NCBI GenBank assembly: GCA_019752635.1
Contig: JAIELX010000054.1
Location: 1 to 64,000 of the forward strand
Source: Candidatus Obscuribacterales bacterium
GTDB taxonomy: Bacteria; Cyanobacteriota; Vampirovibrionia; Obscuribacterales; Obscuribacteraceae
Reading direction: 5' to 3'
DNA: 64,000 nucleotides
Part shown: piece by piece, positions 8,275 to 18,250 of the stretch
Numbering within the stretch: position 1 is the stretch's first letter
Layout: every line of letters starts with the position of its first letter
Translations under genes and position numbers: made by a program
The notes under the pieces: model-generated
Databases searched by the model: none
Told to the model about the DNA's origin: nothing
The model's input: only the letters and a program-made list of their open reading frames with translations

Positions 8275-11200
8275 ATGACTAAACTTGAAGAAGCGGAAGA
8301 AGCCTTCCGCTCGACGTCTGGCGCGGATGTTGAGAAAAGTGCACGGACAGAATTGCAGCAGCAATCTGAAGAGTTGCGGGTAGGGGAAACGCCCGCAGCC
8401 GGCACGCCGAGCAGCGAACCGAACGTCCTGTCCTTCGGTTATCCTCAGGAACTTACAGGTGAGAAATTCGATCCTTCGAAGTACGCGGAAGGGGCGAGTG
8501 GTGAAGGTATATTCTCTCGTTTTCGGCAACAGCGCGAAGAGCGGCAGAAAACCGACGAACCCGAGCGGACCGAACCGGCGACTGCAGTCGAGACCGAGAC
8601 TGTCTCCTCCGACATTGGCACCGCTGCTGTCGAGCGCGTTGATCCTCGTCGCAATTTCACGACTGCTGAGGATGGAAGCATTACGGCGAAGTTTCCGAAT
8701 GGAGACACGCGTAAATTCACTACAGACGGTGGCAAAGACATTCAGACTCTTGAGTTCTACGACAATAAGACCAAGCTCACGCACGAGTTTACTCGAGTCA
8801 AGGCTGCCGAAGGTGAGACCCAAGCGGATGGCAATGCTACCTTTGAGTACAAACAGAAAAATGCTGCAGGCAAGGTAGTTTCCGAAGGGCAGTGGAAAGG
8901 TGATCTTGAATGGCGCGATGGTGTCTATGCCGTCAGAGAGGCCGCGGAAAACAAGTCCGCTATTCCAGCCGATTTTTGGCGAACGGAACGAACCGATGGA
9001 ACGTCGCAGCGCGAGCGCACCAATGAAAACGGCACGACGCAAGTGTATGACAAGAATTGGGGACTGTTGGCGCTGAAGCGTCCAGACGGTTCTTCCGTAG
9101 AGTGCACGCGCAATGAGCAAGGTGCTTTGACCGCGGTGAAGCATCAGGACCATACTGGCAAAGTTACGACATGGGCACCGGACCAGCGTGGTTTTTGGGT
9201 AGCAAGTACAGGTGATGTAATTGCATCCGGAAAACCTCCCGTGGATCAACTCGGCGAGCTCAACTACTCGCACGCTGACGGTTCGAAAGTAAAAGTGCAT
9301 GTTAACGGCAGCGAAGAGCGCACCAATGCCGACGGCACGAAGGCTATTACGGATGTTCAAGGCCGCGTGTCGAAAGTTGTTGCCGCCGATGGCTCCTATC
9401 GCGAAATTCAGTATCAAGATGAACAAGCAACTGGATTCACGGACCTGGCGAAAGACGGCACTCCGAAGAGTTCCACGGAAGGCTACAGCAATATTCGCGT
9501 AAATGACCACGGCTACATGAGCTATGAGCGGGGCGATGGTACAACCGTTGAAGAAGGTCCGAATAATTCTCGAGTAGAAAAATACGCCGATGGTCGAATC
9601 ATGGCCGTGCGCTACCCCAATGGTGACACGCGCGAGTTTACCTACCTGGGCGACACTGAGAAACTCGACACCTTCAAGCTAACCACAGTCAATCCGAAAA
9701 GCACCGTTGAGTACGATCGAAAAGGAGACGGCGAAGAGTTCTCCTACAAGTCCACCAACGCTGCCGGCAAAGTTACAGAAAGCGTTTGGAATGGCGACAT
9801 GGCAGTTCGTCACGGTATGTTCGCCTTCAAGGGCGATGGAGGCAAACCGGGCTTTTGGAACGAGCGCGCCACCGATGGCAAAACTTATTACGAAAGAGAA
9901 AATGCTGACGGGTCGACCCAGGTTTTCGACGCCAATTTCAAAATTTCGTCCTTGTACAGAACCGATGGAACTGAATTGCACTGCGACCGAGTCAACGGTG
10001 AACTTGTCGGTGTAACCAGCGTTTCCGGCGACAATGTGAAAACCTGCTGGACACTGAACAAACAGAACAACCAGTGGGAATGCGACTCGGATCAAATAGT
10101 GCCGTCCAAAGTAGCGCCGATCAATGCTAACGGCGAATTGTTATTCCACAATACTGACGGTACTCACAACAAAGTTACAGTGGACGGTACGAGCGAACGC
10201 ACGAACGTCGATGGTACGAAAGCTTCGATAGATGAATCGGGCGCCGTTGAGCGCTTGGACCGCCCTGATGGCACCTATCGAGTCTTCAGCTACGACAATG
10301 GCAAAATGAATGGCTATACGGACCATGCCAAAGACGGAACTGAACAGAAATCGGTGAAAGATCTGAAGGAACCGTTTGTAAACAGTCATGGTGACGTCGG
10401 TTATCGCGACGAGAAGGGACAACTGGTCCTGGAGCGTACCAACGGTAGTACCATCAAGTACAGCAAGGATAACGATGAGCGACTTTCGGAAGTTAAAGCT
10501 CCCGACGGCTCGGTTCGGCACTTCTATTACGATTCGGAAAGCGGCAAGATTCAGCAAGTACTCGATATTACCCATGATGGCACCAACTGGAATCAGGACT
10601 TGTGGCAGTCACGCCCTGTCATCGCTGCTAACGGAAATTTCAGCGGACCTTCGAGCACATTCGAGCGCGTTGACGTGAAATCCGGAAACGTGTTGGAGCG
10701 TCGCACCGGAGTCAAGTTCGGTGACTTCGGTGACTATTCCTTTAATGGAGCCGAAGGCAAAACAGAATCTTCCACAGCCTCGCGCGGATTCCGTGTGCCT
10801 AAGCCAGTCGAGACCGCCAAAGTTGAGGCTCCTGTCAAACATCAACAACAAACTCGTAGGGAGATTCGCCAGAATAGAAACAATCCCCAACCAGAGCAGC
10901 AGAAGCCGAAGGCGGAAGCAGAAAAGACTGAGCCTGCAAAACCGGAGCCGGTGAAAACAGTAGAAACGCCGCAAGTGAAAGAAGTTGCCGGCCCCTCGGT
11001 AGCAGAACGACGCGCGGAACTGGCCAAGACCAACGTTACTACAGCAGAAGACGGAACAATCACTGCCAAATTCTCAAATGGAGATGTTCGAACCTTACAA
11101 ACGGTGGAAGGAAGCAATGATGTTACTTCGTTGAAATTTAGTAGCGCGAGAGACAATCTTACATACGAATACTCGCGAGTTGAAGCCTCTGTCAAGGACG

Positions 11201-14200
11201 GCAATGCCGACTTCAAGTACACGGTGACTGACGCCAGCGGCAGAAAGGTTTCATCCGGAACCTGGAGTGGTGCCATTCAGTGGAAGGACAATGTCTTGTA
11301 CAGTTTTGACGCACCCAAACCAGGGTTGAAGTCCGACGGAATGTGGAGCACTGTTGCCATTGACGGTGAACGCACCAGAGAGCGCGTTCTTGCCGATGGC
11401 GGTCGACTGGTTTACGATGCTAGTGGCCAATACAACTTGATGAGCGTCGCGCGTCCGGATGGATCGCACGTCGAGTGCACTAGAGTCGACGGCAATTTAG
11501 TGAAGATTACCGACCAGAGAAGCGACGGCTCGCAAACTAGCTGGACCTTTGATGAGAAGTCTCGCTTGTGGGTCAGTGACGACAAGTCGATTATTCCTTC
11601 GGCGACAGCACCAATCAACAAGCAGGGAGAGCTGGACTATACCGATGAGCAGGGCAGCCGTACCAGAGTCAACTTTAGCGGAAGTGTCTATCGCACTAAT
11701 CCGGACGGCAGCGTAGCAGCGTTAGACAAGAACGGAGCTATTGACAGAGTCACGCAACCTTCAGGTGAATTTCGCGTGTTCAAGCGTGATGACGATGGTA
11801 TGGTGATCGGATTCTCGGACCATCAAAAGGATGGAACTGAGAAACGCTCTGTAAAAGACATTCGCGACGCACGGATCGACCATTATGGATTGCTGAACTA
11901 CAGTACCAATGATGGTACCAATGTCTCTGAAGGTCCGAAGGGCGTTCGCGTCGAGCAAACTGCACCTGACAAGACCCTTATTCAGTATCCCGACGGCGAC
12001 ATTCGCACGTTCATAAAAGCCGAAGGCGGCGGACTAGAGAAGCTCACGCACTTCAGTAAGTCAGAAAATCTCACTCGTGAATATTCCAAGTCCGGCGTTG
12101 CCGGCGAGTGGAACTTCAAAGTGCTTGACGCTGCCGGTAAGGAAACACAGGTCGGTGTCTGGAAGGGCCAAATGGAGTTCCGCGACGGCTTGTTCGCCGT
12201 CAAGGGCGACAACATAAAGTCTGCTCCCAAAGGGTTCTGGTTTGAGCGAGACGCCAGCGATAATCAATTTATTGAGCGCGAAAATGCCGATGGTTCGCGT
12301 CAGCGCTTTGACGCAAAATCAGCGTTGCTTGAAACGCTCTATCGTACTGATGGATCGCGCTTGGATTGCCATCGCCCTGCTGGCGAGCTGATAGCGGTTC
12401 GTAACGTGGACGCTGATGGTCAAGAAACTACCTGGAGTTTTGATTCCTCACAGGGTAAGTGGATCTCTGATTCCCCTGATGTTCTACCGTCTACGAAATC
12501 GCCGGTAACAGATGGCGGCGTTCTTATGTTCCAGAGCAAAGACGGTGCCCAAAATCAGATCGAAAGCGACGGTAGCGTTCGACGCACTATGCCCGGTGGT
12601 ACCAAGGTCGATATCTCACCGGAAGGTGTTACTTCCCGCATTACGCAGCGAAGTGGCGAGTACCGAGTTCCGCAGTACGACAAGGAAAGTGGCGCCTTCA
12701 CGGGCTATGTCGATTACGACAAGACCGGTAAGCAGCAGAAATCCGTGGAATTGAAGGATGCCACAATCAACGCTTCCGGTGATATTGAGTATACCGTCAA
12801 TGGTGAGCGCACCGTCGAGCGTGCAGACCGCTCCATCGTTCAGTTTGAGTCCGGTGATTCTTCTTTGGTCAAGCGTGTCACTTCCGCACAAGGCTCTTAT
12901 CGTGAGTTCATTCGCAACGAGGCTGGAGAAGTTACGGCTATTGATGATGTTTCCAAAATGAAGTCAGGCGACAAACATGCGCTGTGGACCCGAAGAGAGA
13001 ATGTTCGTCCACCGTTTGGACCTGGTGGTTTGTCCGACACCTTTGAGCGCGTCGTAGTGAACTCCAGTCGCGTATTGGATACGCGCTCGAACGTTGCGAT
13101 TGGTGAATTTGGTGACTATACGTATCGCGACAGCCGAGGCAAGGACCGCGTCGCTGCTGCCACCGGAAGGGGCAGAGGCGAAGATGGATTCGGCACCGTC
13201 TCCATTGACGAAGCTCATGATTATTTAGTTGATAGTGCCGCTGCATGCTTTGGTAGTGAGTCGAGATCGGCTGCGTTCGAACAACTAATGAAGGGCTTCG
13301 AGCGAAGAATGGCCGATACGGTTGAACGAAGAAGCTCCGTGGAGGACCGCGAGAAGGTAGAAGAAGAGGTCGAAAAGGAAGTTACACAAGCCTACGAAGC
13401 AATCTCGCGGATGTTGGATACCAACGCCAAGGGCTTTGATGATCCCGCTCGCAGGGCGCAGCTAGCCGAGGCGCTCATGTATCTGCTCTGGGAACCGCAA
13501 ACGGCGAAGCAAGGGGGGCGTAACTCTTGCTGGTTCATGTCCCAGTGGAACGAAGACCTGGCCGCTCACCCCGGTACATTCGCTAAGATGTTCTCCGACG
13601 TGAGCATGACCGGGCACTGCAAAGACCGACATGGTACCGATTATTCGTTCACGGCTAATGATCTGGCTCAGACCAGGGAAAATCATGGTGTCGGCTGGCA
13701 CCTCGGTCGGGCTGATAAAGACAGTCAGACTAGCCCTGCGGTCGACCGGATGGAGCGTGTTCTGTTGAAGGTTGGAGGCTGGGATACATATCGCTGGCAG
13801 AATGGTGGTGACTCCAATGCTGCTAAGAATGCATTGGCTAAGGTCATTGAGACTCCCATCGGGTTCCTTGGAGGGCAGTATCCTTCCACTCGTCAGGAAC
13901 GCCTGGACATGATGCGCTTAGGCGGTGCGGTGAAGGGTGGCGGACCACGTCACGTCAACAATATGTTCGTTCGTGCCGTACGCTTGGACGCCCTCGGCAA
14001 GGTTATTCAGGAGCGCGCGGAAGATCGCCGCGAGAAGCGCACCGGAATAGTGGATGAGATTGGCGACGAGTCCGCACCACGGCGCACTGTATTTGGTTTG
14101 TTCCGGGGAGATCAGTATGAAGGCGGTGACAAACTCGTTGCTCTGATCAAGGATCCGAAAGCATTTGTAGAAACAGGGGAGGCTGCGGCAGTACAGCAGA

Positions 14201-14346
14201 TTAACTATCCGGCTCCGAAGCTAGGAAAGGAGTTCCAGGTGGCTGACGCGTATGACGCATCGGACTTCAAGCCGGGAACGCGGCCGGGAGATCGCAACAA
14301 CAATAACAACAATCAACCGCTGTTTCGTCGTCGTCGCAGAGGCTAG
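8275..14346 (+). CDS. Giant DG-repeat (RHS-like) protein with calpain-like Cys domain
   Basis: This protein has 2023 residues; the ATG follows GGAGCAGGGG closely. After a polar head (1-125) come four long homologous units (starting near residues 126, 443, 921 and 1232). They are built from short strands such as FPNGDTRKF, TNADGTKA and RPDGSSVECTR, recalling RHS/YD and MORN-like repeats. A charged Glu/Lys/Pro linker (about 845-915) splits them into two pairs. A C-terminal domain (about 1640-2000) carries QGGRNSCWFMS with Cys1752 and a later PRHVNN with His1893. This resembles calpain/papain-type cysteine peptidases (Gln...Cys, His, Asn), but it is inferred by eye. There is no signal peptide. 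It may be a large effector or polymorphic-toxin-like protein. Confidence 0.75.
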   Translation: MTKLEEAEEAFRSTSGADVEKSARTELQQQSEELRVGETPAAGTPSSEPNVLSFGYPQELTGEKFDPSKYAEGASGEGIFSRFRQQREERQKTDEPERTEPATAVETETVSSDIGTAAVERVDPRRNFTTAEDGSITAKFPNGDTRKFTTDGGKDIQTLEFYDNKTKLTHEFTRVKAAEGETQADGNATFEYKQKNAAGKVVSEGQWKGDLEWRDGVYAVREAAENKSAIPADFWRTERTDGTSQRERTNENGTTQVYDKNWGLLALKRPDGSSVECTRNEQGALTAVKHQDHTGKVTTWAPDQRGFWVASTGDVIASGKPPVDQLGELNYSHADGSKVKVHVNGSEERTNADGTKAITDVQGRVSKVVAADGSYREIQYQDEQATGFTDLAKDGTPKSSTEGYSNIRVNDHGYMSYERGDGTTVEEGPNNSRVEKYADGRIMAVRYPNGDTREFTYLGDTEKLDTFKLTTVNPKSTVEYDRKGDGEEFSYKSTNAAGKVTESVWNGDMAVRHGMFAFKGDGGKPGFWNERATDGKTYYERENADGSTQVFDANFKISSLYRTDGTELHCDRVNGELVGVTSVSGDNVKTCWTLNKQNNQWECDSDQIVPSKVAPINANGELLFHNTDGTHNKVTVDGTSERTNVDGTKASIDESGAVERLDRPDGTYRVFSYDNGKMNGYTDHAKDGTEQKSVKDLKEPFVNSHGDVGYRDEKGQLVLERTNGSTIKYSKDNDERLSEVKAPDGSVRHFYYDSESGKIQQVLDITHDGTNWNQDLWQSRPVIAANGNFSGPSSTFERVDVKSGNVLERRTGVKFGDFGDYSFNGAEGKTESSTASRGFRVPKPVETAKVEAPVKHQQQTRREIRQNRNNPQPEQQKPKAEAEKTEPAKPEPVKTVETPQVKEVAGPSVAERRAELAKTNVTTAEDGTITAKFSNGDVRTLQTVEGSNDVTSLKFSSARDNLTYEYSRVEASVKDGNADFKYTVTDASGRKVSSGTWSGAIQWKDNVLYSFDAPKPGLKSDGMWSTVAIDGERTRERVLADGGRLVYDASGQYNLMSVARPDGSHVECTRVDGNLVKITDQRSDGSQTSWTFDEKSRLWVSDDKSIIPSATAPINKQGELDYTDEQGSRTRVNFSGSVYRTNPDGSVAALDKNGAIDRVTQPSGEFRVFKRDDDGMVIGFSDHQKDGTEKRSVKDIRDARIDHYGLLNYSTNDGTNVSEGPKGVRVEQTAPDKTLIQYPDGDIRTFIKAEGGGLEKLTHFSKSENLTREYSKSGVAGEWNFKVLDAAGKETQVGVWKGQMEFRDGLFAVKGDNIKSAPKGFWFERDASDNQFIERENADGSRQRFDAKSALLETLYRTDGSRLDCHRPAGELIAVRNVDADGQETTWSFDSSQGKWISDSPDVLPSTKSPVTDGGVLMFQSKDGAQNQIESDGSVRRTMPGGTKVDISPEGVTSRITQRSGEYRVPQYDKESGAFTGYVDYDKTGKQQKSVELKDATINASGDIEYTVNGERTVERADRSIVQFESGDSSLVKRVTSAQGSYREFIRNEAGEVTAIDDVSKMKSGDKHALWTRRENVRPPFGPGGLSDTFERVVVNSSRVLDTRSNVAIGEFGDYTYRDSRGKDRVAAATGRGRGEDGFGTVSIDEAHDYLVDSAAACFGSESRSAAFEQLMKGFERRMADTVERRSSVEDREKVEEEVEKEVTQAYEAISRMLDTNAKGFDDPARRAQLAEALMYLLWEPQTAKQGGRNSCWFMSQWNEDLAAHPGTFAKMFSDVSMTGHCKDRHGTDYSFTANDLAQTRENHGVGWHLGRADKDSQTSPAVDRMERVLLKVGGWDTYRWQNGGDSNAAKNALAKVIETPIGFLGGQYPSTRQERLDMMRLGGAVKGGGPRHVNNMFVRAVRLDALGKVIQERAEDRREKRTGIVDEIGDESAPRRTVFGLFRGDQYEGGDKLVALIKDPKAFVETGEAAAVQQINYPAPKLGKEFQVADAYDASDFKPGTRPGDRNNNNNNQPLFRRRRRG
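8650..12960 (+). repeat. Four diverged internal repeats, about 0.95 kb each
   Basis: Units begin near 8653, 9601, 11035 and 11971. Each contains the same landmarks in order: an NGD-R-F opening, an AAGK...W.G motif, a FW.ER..DG segment, a T.WT/S.D. block, a RTN.DGTKA block and a TDH.KDGT block. The copies are diverged at DNA level, so the duplication is old and kept by selection on protein. The spacing suggests a two-unit block duplicated once. Confidence 0.75.
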
Positions 14347-14363
14347 ACCAAAGCAAGGAGCGG

Positions 14364-17300
14364 TTACTGTGCGGCTGCTGTGAGCGGGGCAAGCGGGAGG
14401 CGAACTTGCAAGAGTAGTTCCCCGGCGCTGCCGATAGATGCCACCAGCGAGCCGTGGTGACATTCCACGATGCTCTTGGCCAGAGGCAGACGCAATCTGC
14501 CTCCGTGGCTGTCCGGCGCAGCGTCTAGTTCGGCGTTGTCCAGTCTGGACTGCAACGCTCGCAGTTGTTCGTCGGTTAAGTGCAAGCTTGTCGCTGCGAA
14601 CTCAAGCTCCGCCGTTTCCCTTGTTTGGAAGCCCCGTAGTTCGATGGTTCCACCGCTTTGCTGACCCAACGTCGCGATCTCTTGCAACAGGCTCGCTATG
14701 GCCTGAGCGAGGCGATCCGAATCGGCGTTTACTTCAAGTTCGCTGGTGTTGGATACCAGTTGCAGCGAATATCTTTCCATGATCGGACGAGCTATGGCGA
14801 CAGCTTTGGTTACCAGCTCGGAAAGCTTCACGTTGCTGCTTATCAGTTTCATTTGTCCTGCGTTGACCTTCTCCAAATCGAGTAGGTCGTTGATTAGTTC
14901 CAAGACCTGATCAACGGTTCCGACTATCTGCTCGAGGACGGTTGTCGTTTCTGGTGTTAGCGGACCGAAGACCCCGTGCTTCATCAACTCCGCATTGCCC
15001 AGTACTGTGCTAAGCGGGCTTCGCAGGTCATGACTTACAACGGCAATGAATTCTTGTTTCATGCGCTCGAGTGCTTTGCGGGAGGTCACATCGCGACCGA
15101 TGACAAAGTATTGTTTCTCTTTCCCGGACCAGCGTATCGACCAGTCCAGATCCAGATTGTTCGGCAGGTGCACCAATTCGATGCGGACCACTCGCTCCTC
15201 ACGAGTCAGGCTCTCCAGCGCATTTTGTTTGCTCGGTATAACAGTATCCGCCAGTGCCGTCCCGATCAACTCTTTCGGTGATTTTCCGAGGTACTCTGCT
15301 GCGACACTGTTGAGCGATGAAAACTTCAATTCTTGATCGAGCGTGCCGATGATCTCTCGCGAGTTGTCCAGATAGGCTCTCTCTCGTTGGCGCGCATCCG
15401 TGACTCTCTGTACGATCTCATGAAAAGAGCGGTCCATCCGGGCGATTTCATCCGTTCCCGATACAACCGGCGCGATTTCTTCACCCTCTGCGACGTGTCT
15501 GGCGTTTCCTGCCATGATCTTTAGCCTCCTGCTTACGCTGCTGCTAAACAGCGCGCCTAGTCCGATAGCCAGGAGGAGATTGGCTATCAGTCCCGTCGTG
15601 AGACCGGCAAGACAGTTGGCCGTTAGTGCGTAAAAATCTGCTCTGTTCTTGCGTTGCAGTTGCTGGCAGTGATCTATTATGGGCAGCATTGTCTCGTTTA
15701 CTTTGCTGGAGACCACAAGCATTGAGTCTGTGGCGTTAACCAGTCTGTGTGAACTTGTTTCCGATGGTGTCATTCTCGCTGCGATAACATCTTCGATCAT
15801 GTTTGCAGCCATTGGTTCAGTGCGTGCGGTGAGCCGTTCTGCTTTCTCGTATTCGCTGGGTGGTAGTCCGCATTTTTTTGCGTTGTCCACGAACCGCGTT
15901 CGATAATGCTGTAACTCCACCACTAGATTCCTCAGTGCGCTCGGGACGTGACCACGTTCGCGTGAAAGTACAGCGATGCGCATGTCGCAGTACCCCGTGC
16001 AGACCCGCACTGCAGAGACAGTCAGCTCGCGCTCTATGATTTCACGCGAGAGCAATCCTTGTCCCTGGTAAAGTAACCCGCTGATGCTGGCGACCATGAC
16101 TAATTGAAAGACCACAGGCAAAACGAGCATGATGGCTCGGATTTTGCTAAGACCAAGGCCTTCCGTTAGCGCGACTAGATAAGGCACTTTTGTCGGTGCT
16201 ACTGGACTAGTCGGCGGGGACTTTGGCGCCGGTTGCTCGGTTTGCTTTCGCTGTTCTGATTTTGCCGTCTCAATGTTTCGAGGTAGTGAAAACCAGAATT
16301 CGCTGCCCTTCCCCGGCTCACTGTTGGCGCCGATAGTGCCACCATGCAGCTCTGCCAGTTTCTTGCAAATCACCAGTCCCAGTCCTGTTCCTTTGCCACG
16401 CGCACCATCTTCGGCACTGACTTGCTGAAATGGTCTGAAAAGCGCGTTAAGTGCTTCCGGTGCTATTCCCGGTCCCTGGTCTATTACCGAAACTGTCAGT
16501 CCTTGCGAATCTTCGGTTCCCCGCACCGTGACGGTGCTTCCGGCAGGCGAAAACTTTATTGAGTTCGCCAACAAATTGACGATAAGTCGTACGATTTTTG
16601 CGCGGTCAAACTCGAACTCGCCATCGATACTTTCTACCGTTACCGTGATTTCCTTTCTTGTTGCCAGACCCTGGACGTCTCCGACTGCAGCTTCCAGAAC
16701 TTCGCGAATGCTGCTTTTAACCAAAACAAGATCGTTGCCCGGGTCTGCCAGGCGCTCTACGACCATCAGTTCTCCGACCATCGCGGTAAGCCTGCTTAGA
16801 GTTCTGACGCAGTCGCGAATTTTGGCATGGCATGGTGTTGGCATTGTTGATTCAAGACTTCTCAGTCTTTCGAAGAGTCCTTGAATCTTTTGCAGTGGCG
16901 TCTCTAGATCGCGGGCGATCAGGGTTAGGAATGCTTCTCTCAGTTTTTCGAAGTGAAACTGCTCGCTAATGTCGTGAATGACACAAAACCAACAGCGGTT
17001 TTGTGTCGACCAGTAAGTGGACCAGAGCGCACGAAATTTTTCGCCGTTTTGTCTTTGCATGTCGAACTCGAAACTACCAGCCGGATTATCGATTTTGCTT
17101 GCCGTCAGTGACTGTTCGACCTGTGCCCATTGATCCGGGGCTATGTTGTTGCCAATTCTTTTGCCGGTCAAATCCTTCGCTTCGAAGCCCCAAACCGCTT
17201 TGACCGCGGGATTGATTCTTTCAATTTCAAAGTTTTCGTTGAGCACGCATATGATATCGCTGGAGTTATCGAATAGAGACTGCTCTTGTTCAGCCTTGCG

Positions 17301-18080
17301 GGTAAGTTCGCTCCACATATGGTGCACGGAGCGGTCCAGTTCACTGATTTCGTCGCTGCCCTGATCGGCTACGGTGCCGGAATTTGCGCTCGGATCAAGA
17401 TTCTGGTGTAATGCTCGGATGCGTTGAATGAACTGGCGACTGAAGAACTTGAACATAAACAATGCCCATACCAAGTTGAAAGCAACTGCGGCAATCAGTG
17501 TTGCGACGAACAATGAGGCCAGTTGTTTTCGATTCTCGGATGCCCGCTCCATGTTGCCGACGGCTTGTCGGTCATACTCCCGCACGGTATTGAAACACTG
17601 TTGCAGTACCGACGTCAGTCGATGTTGGGTGCCGCTAACGCGACTGAGATTTTCCATCGTCAGACCGTCAAGAGTGAAGGACTTAATCTCGTTTAGTAAA
17701 GAGGCGCATTCTTGCTGATTCTTGAACGCCTCAATTTGGAAGGCGGAAGGCATTTGAAATGCTTCCTTGTTCAAGCGTGCAATTTCTTTCATGCTGTTTT
17801 CGGCGCGCGTCAGTGCGCTATCAAACGGTGTGAGGTATTTGAGGTCATTTTGACGCCAGGTGCGCATGATAGCGACGCCGGCGTCTACATCCGCCAGCAT
17901 TACTTTGCAAAATTCGACCGACTTGTCGCGATGCCCCGCCTCGTTCATCTGCTCTTTGTGCATGGCGAAAAGCTGAAACGCCATCGCTGATAGCAGTAAC
18001 AGTTCCAGCAGAAGACCGGTTCCTACGATGAAGAATCCTTTGTGGGCGACTGAAAATTGACGTGGTTTGCGAGCCATCAA
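14364..18080 (-). CDS. Tandem double histidine kinase with complementary lesions
   Basis: This 1238-residue protein joins two kinase modules. Module 1 has TM helices near 12-35 and 188-212 flanking a sensor, a HAMP-like linker, PAS (about 270-385), a degenerate HisKA and an intact HATPase with NLLANSIKFS, DQGPGIA and GKGTGLGL. Its H-box reads LIARDLETPL: the phosphoacceptor His is Arg390. Module 2 has two more TM helices, HAMP, PAS and a good H-box, VVSHDLRSPL, with His1017. Its ATPase domain has lost the N-box Asn (SLLQEI), the DxGxG loop and the glycines of G2 (GGRLRLPL). ATP binding in module 1 and phosphorylation in module 2 could therefore cooperate. No receiver domain or regulator gene is adjacent. 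Confidence 0.88.
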   Translation of the reverse strand: MMARKPRQFSVAHKGFFIVGTGLLLELLLLSAMAFQLFAMHKEQMNEAGHRDKSVEFCKVMLADVDAGVAIMRTWRQNDLKYLTPFDSALTRAENSMKEIARLNKEAFQMPSAFQIEAFKNQQECASLLNEIKSFTLDGLTMENLSRVSGTQHRLTSVLQQCFNTVREYDRQAVGNMERASENRKQLASLFVATLIAAVAFNLVWALFMFKFFSRQFIQRIRALHQNLDPSANSGTVADQGSDEISELDRSVHHMWSELTRKAEQEQSLFDNSSDIICVLNENFEIERINPAVKAVWGFEAKDLTGKRIGNNIAPDQWAQVEQSLTASKIDNPAGSFEFDMQRQNGEKFRALWSTYWSTQNRCWFCVIHDISEQFHFEKLREAFLTLIARDLETPLQKIQGLFERLRSLESTMPTPCHAKIRDCVRTLSRLTAMVGELMVVERLADPGNDLVLVKSSIREVLEAAVGDVQGLATRKEITVTVESIDGEFEFDRAKIVRLIVNLLANSIKFSPAGSTVTVRGTEDSQGLTVSVIDQGPGIAPEALNALFRPFQQVSAEDGARGKGTGLGLVICKKLAELHGGTIGANSEPGKGSEFWFSLPRNIETAKSEQRKQTEQPAPKSPPTSPVAPTKVPYLVALTEGLGLSKIRAIMLVLPVVFQLVMVASISGLLYQGQGLLSREIIERELTVSAVRVCTGYCDMRIAVLSRERGHVPSALRNLVVELQHYRTRFVDNAKKCGLPPSEYEKAERLTARTEPMAANMIEDVIAARMTPSETSSHRLVNATDSMLVVSSKVNETMLPIIDHCQQLQRKNRADFYALTANCLAGLTTGLIANLLLAIGLGALFSSSVSRRLKIMAGNARHVAEGEEIAPVVSGTDEIARMDRSFHEIVQRVTDARQRERAYLDNSREIIGTLDQELKFSSLNSVAAEYLGKSPKELIGTALADTVIPSKQNALESLTREERVVRIELVHLPNNLDLDWSIRWSGKEKQYFVIGRDVTSRKALERMKQEFIAVVSHDLRSPLSTVLGNAELMKHGVFGPLTPETTTVLEQIVGTVDQVLELINDLLDLEKVNAGQMKLISSNVKLSELVTKAVAIARPIMERYSLQLVSNTSELEVNADSDRLAQAIASLLQEIATLGQQSGGTIELRGFQTRETAELEFAATSLHLTDEQLRALQSRLDNAELDAAPDSHGGRLRLPLAKSIVECHHGSLVASIGSAGELLLQVRLPLAPLTAAAQ

Positions 18081-18115
18081 GCGTGTGCGGTCCCGGTGGG
18101 GTATGCCATCATCCT

Positions 18116-18178
18116 GCCCCCCCGGGGCGCACCTTAAACCGTGACCGCCTAGCAGGGCGGCCCCTATTGCCGGGGGGC
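18116..18178. other. GC-rich two-tier inverted repeat
   Basis: An outer pair, GCCCCCCCGG (18116-18125) and CCGGGGGGC (18170-18178), encloses an inner CCGCC/GGCGG hairpin (18145-18160). It lies in the 170-base gap between the exported TPR gene and the double kinase, both read leftward. It could be a transcript-end structure or a regulatory leader for the kinase. There is no clean T run. Confidence 0.4.
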
Positions 18179-18250
18179 GCCGCCATCAACTCTGAGCCGC
18201 CCGGAAGAAGTTAGGCGACCTGGCAGTTTCTTTTCTGTGAGCAAGTCTGC

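Noticed and set aside
8182..9510. 442-codon minus-strand ORF over the start of the giant DG-repeat gene
   Set aside because: It is antisense to clearly repeat-structured coding sequence and has no signal, domain or ribosome site.
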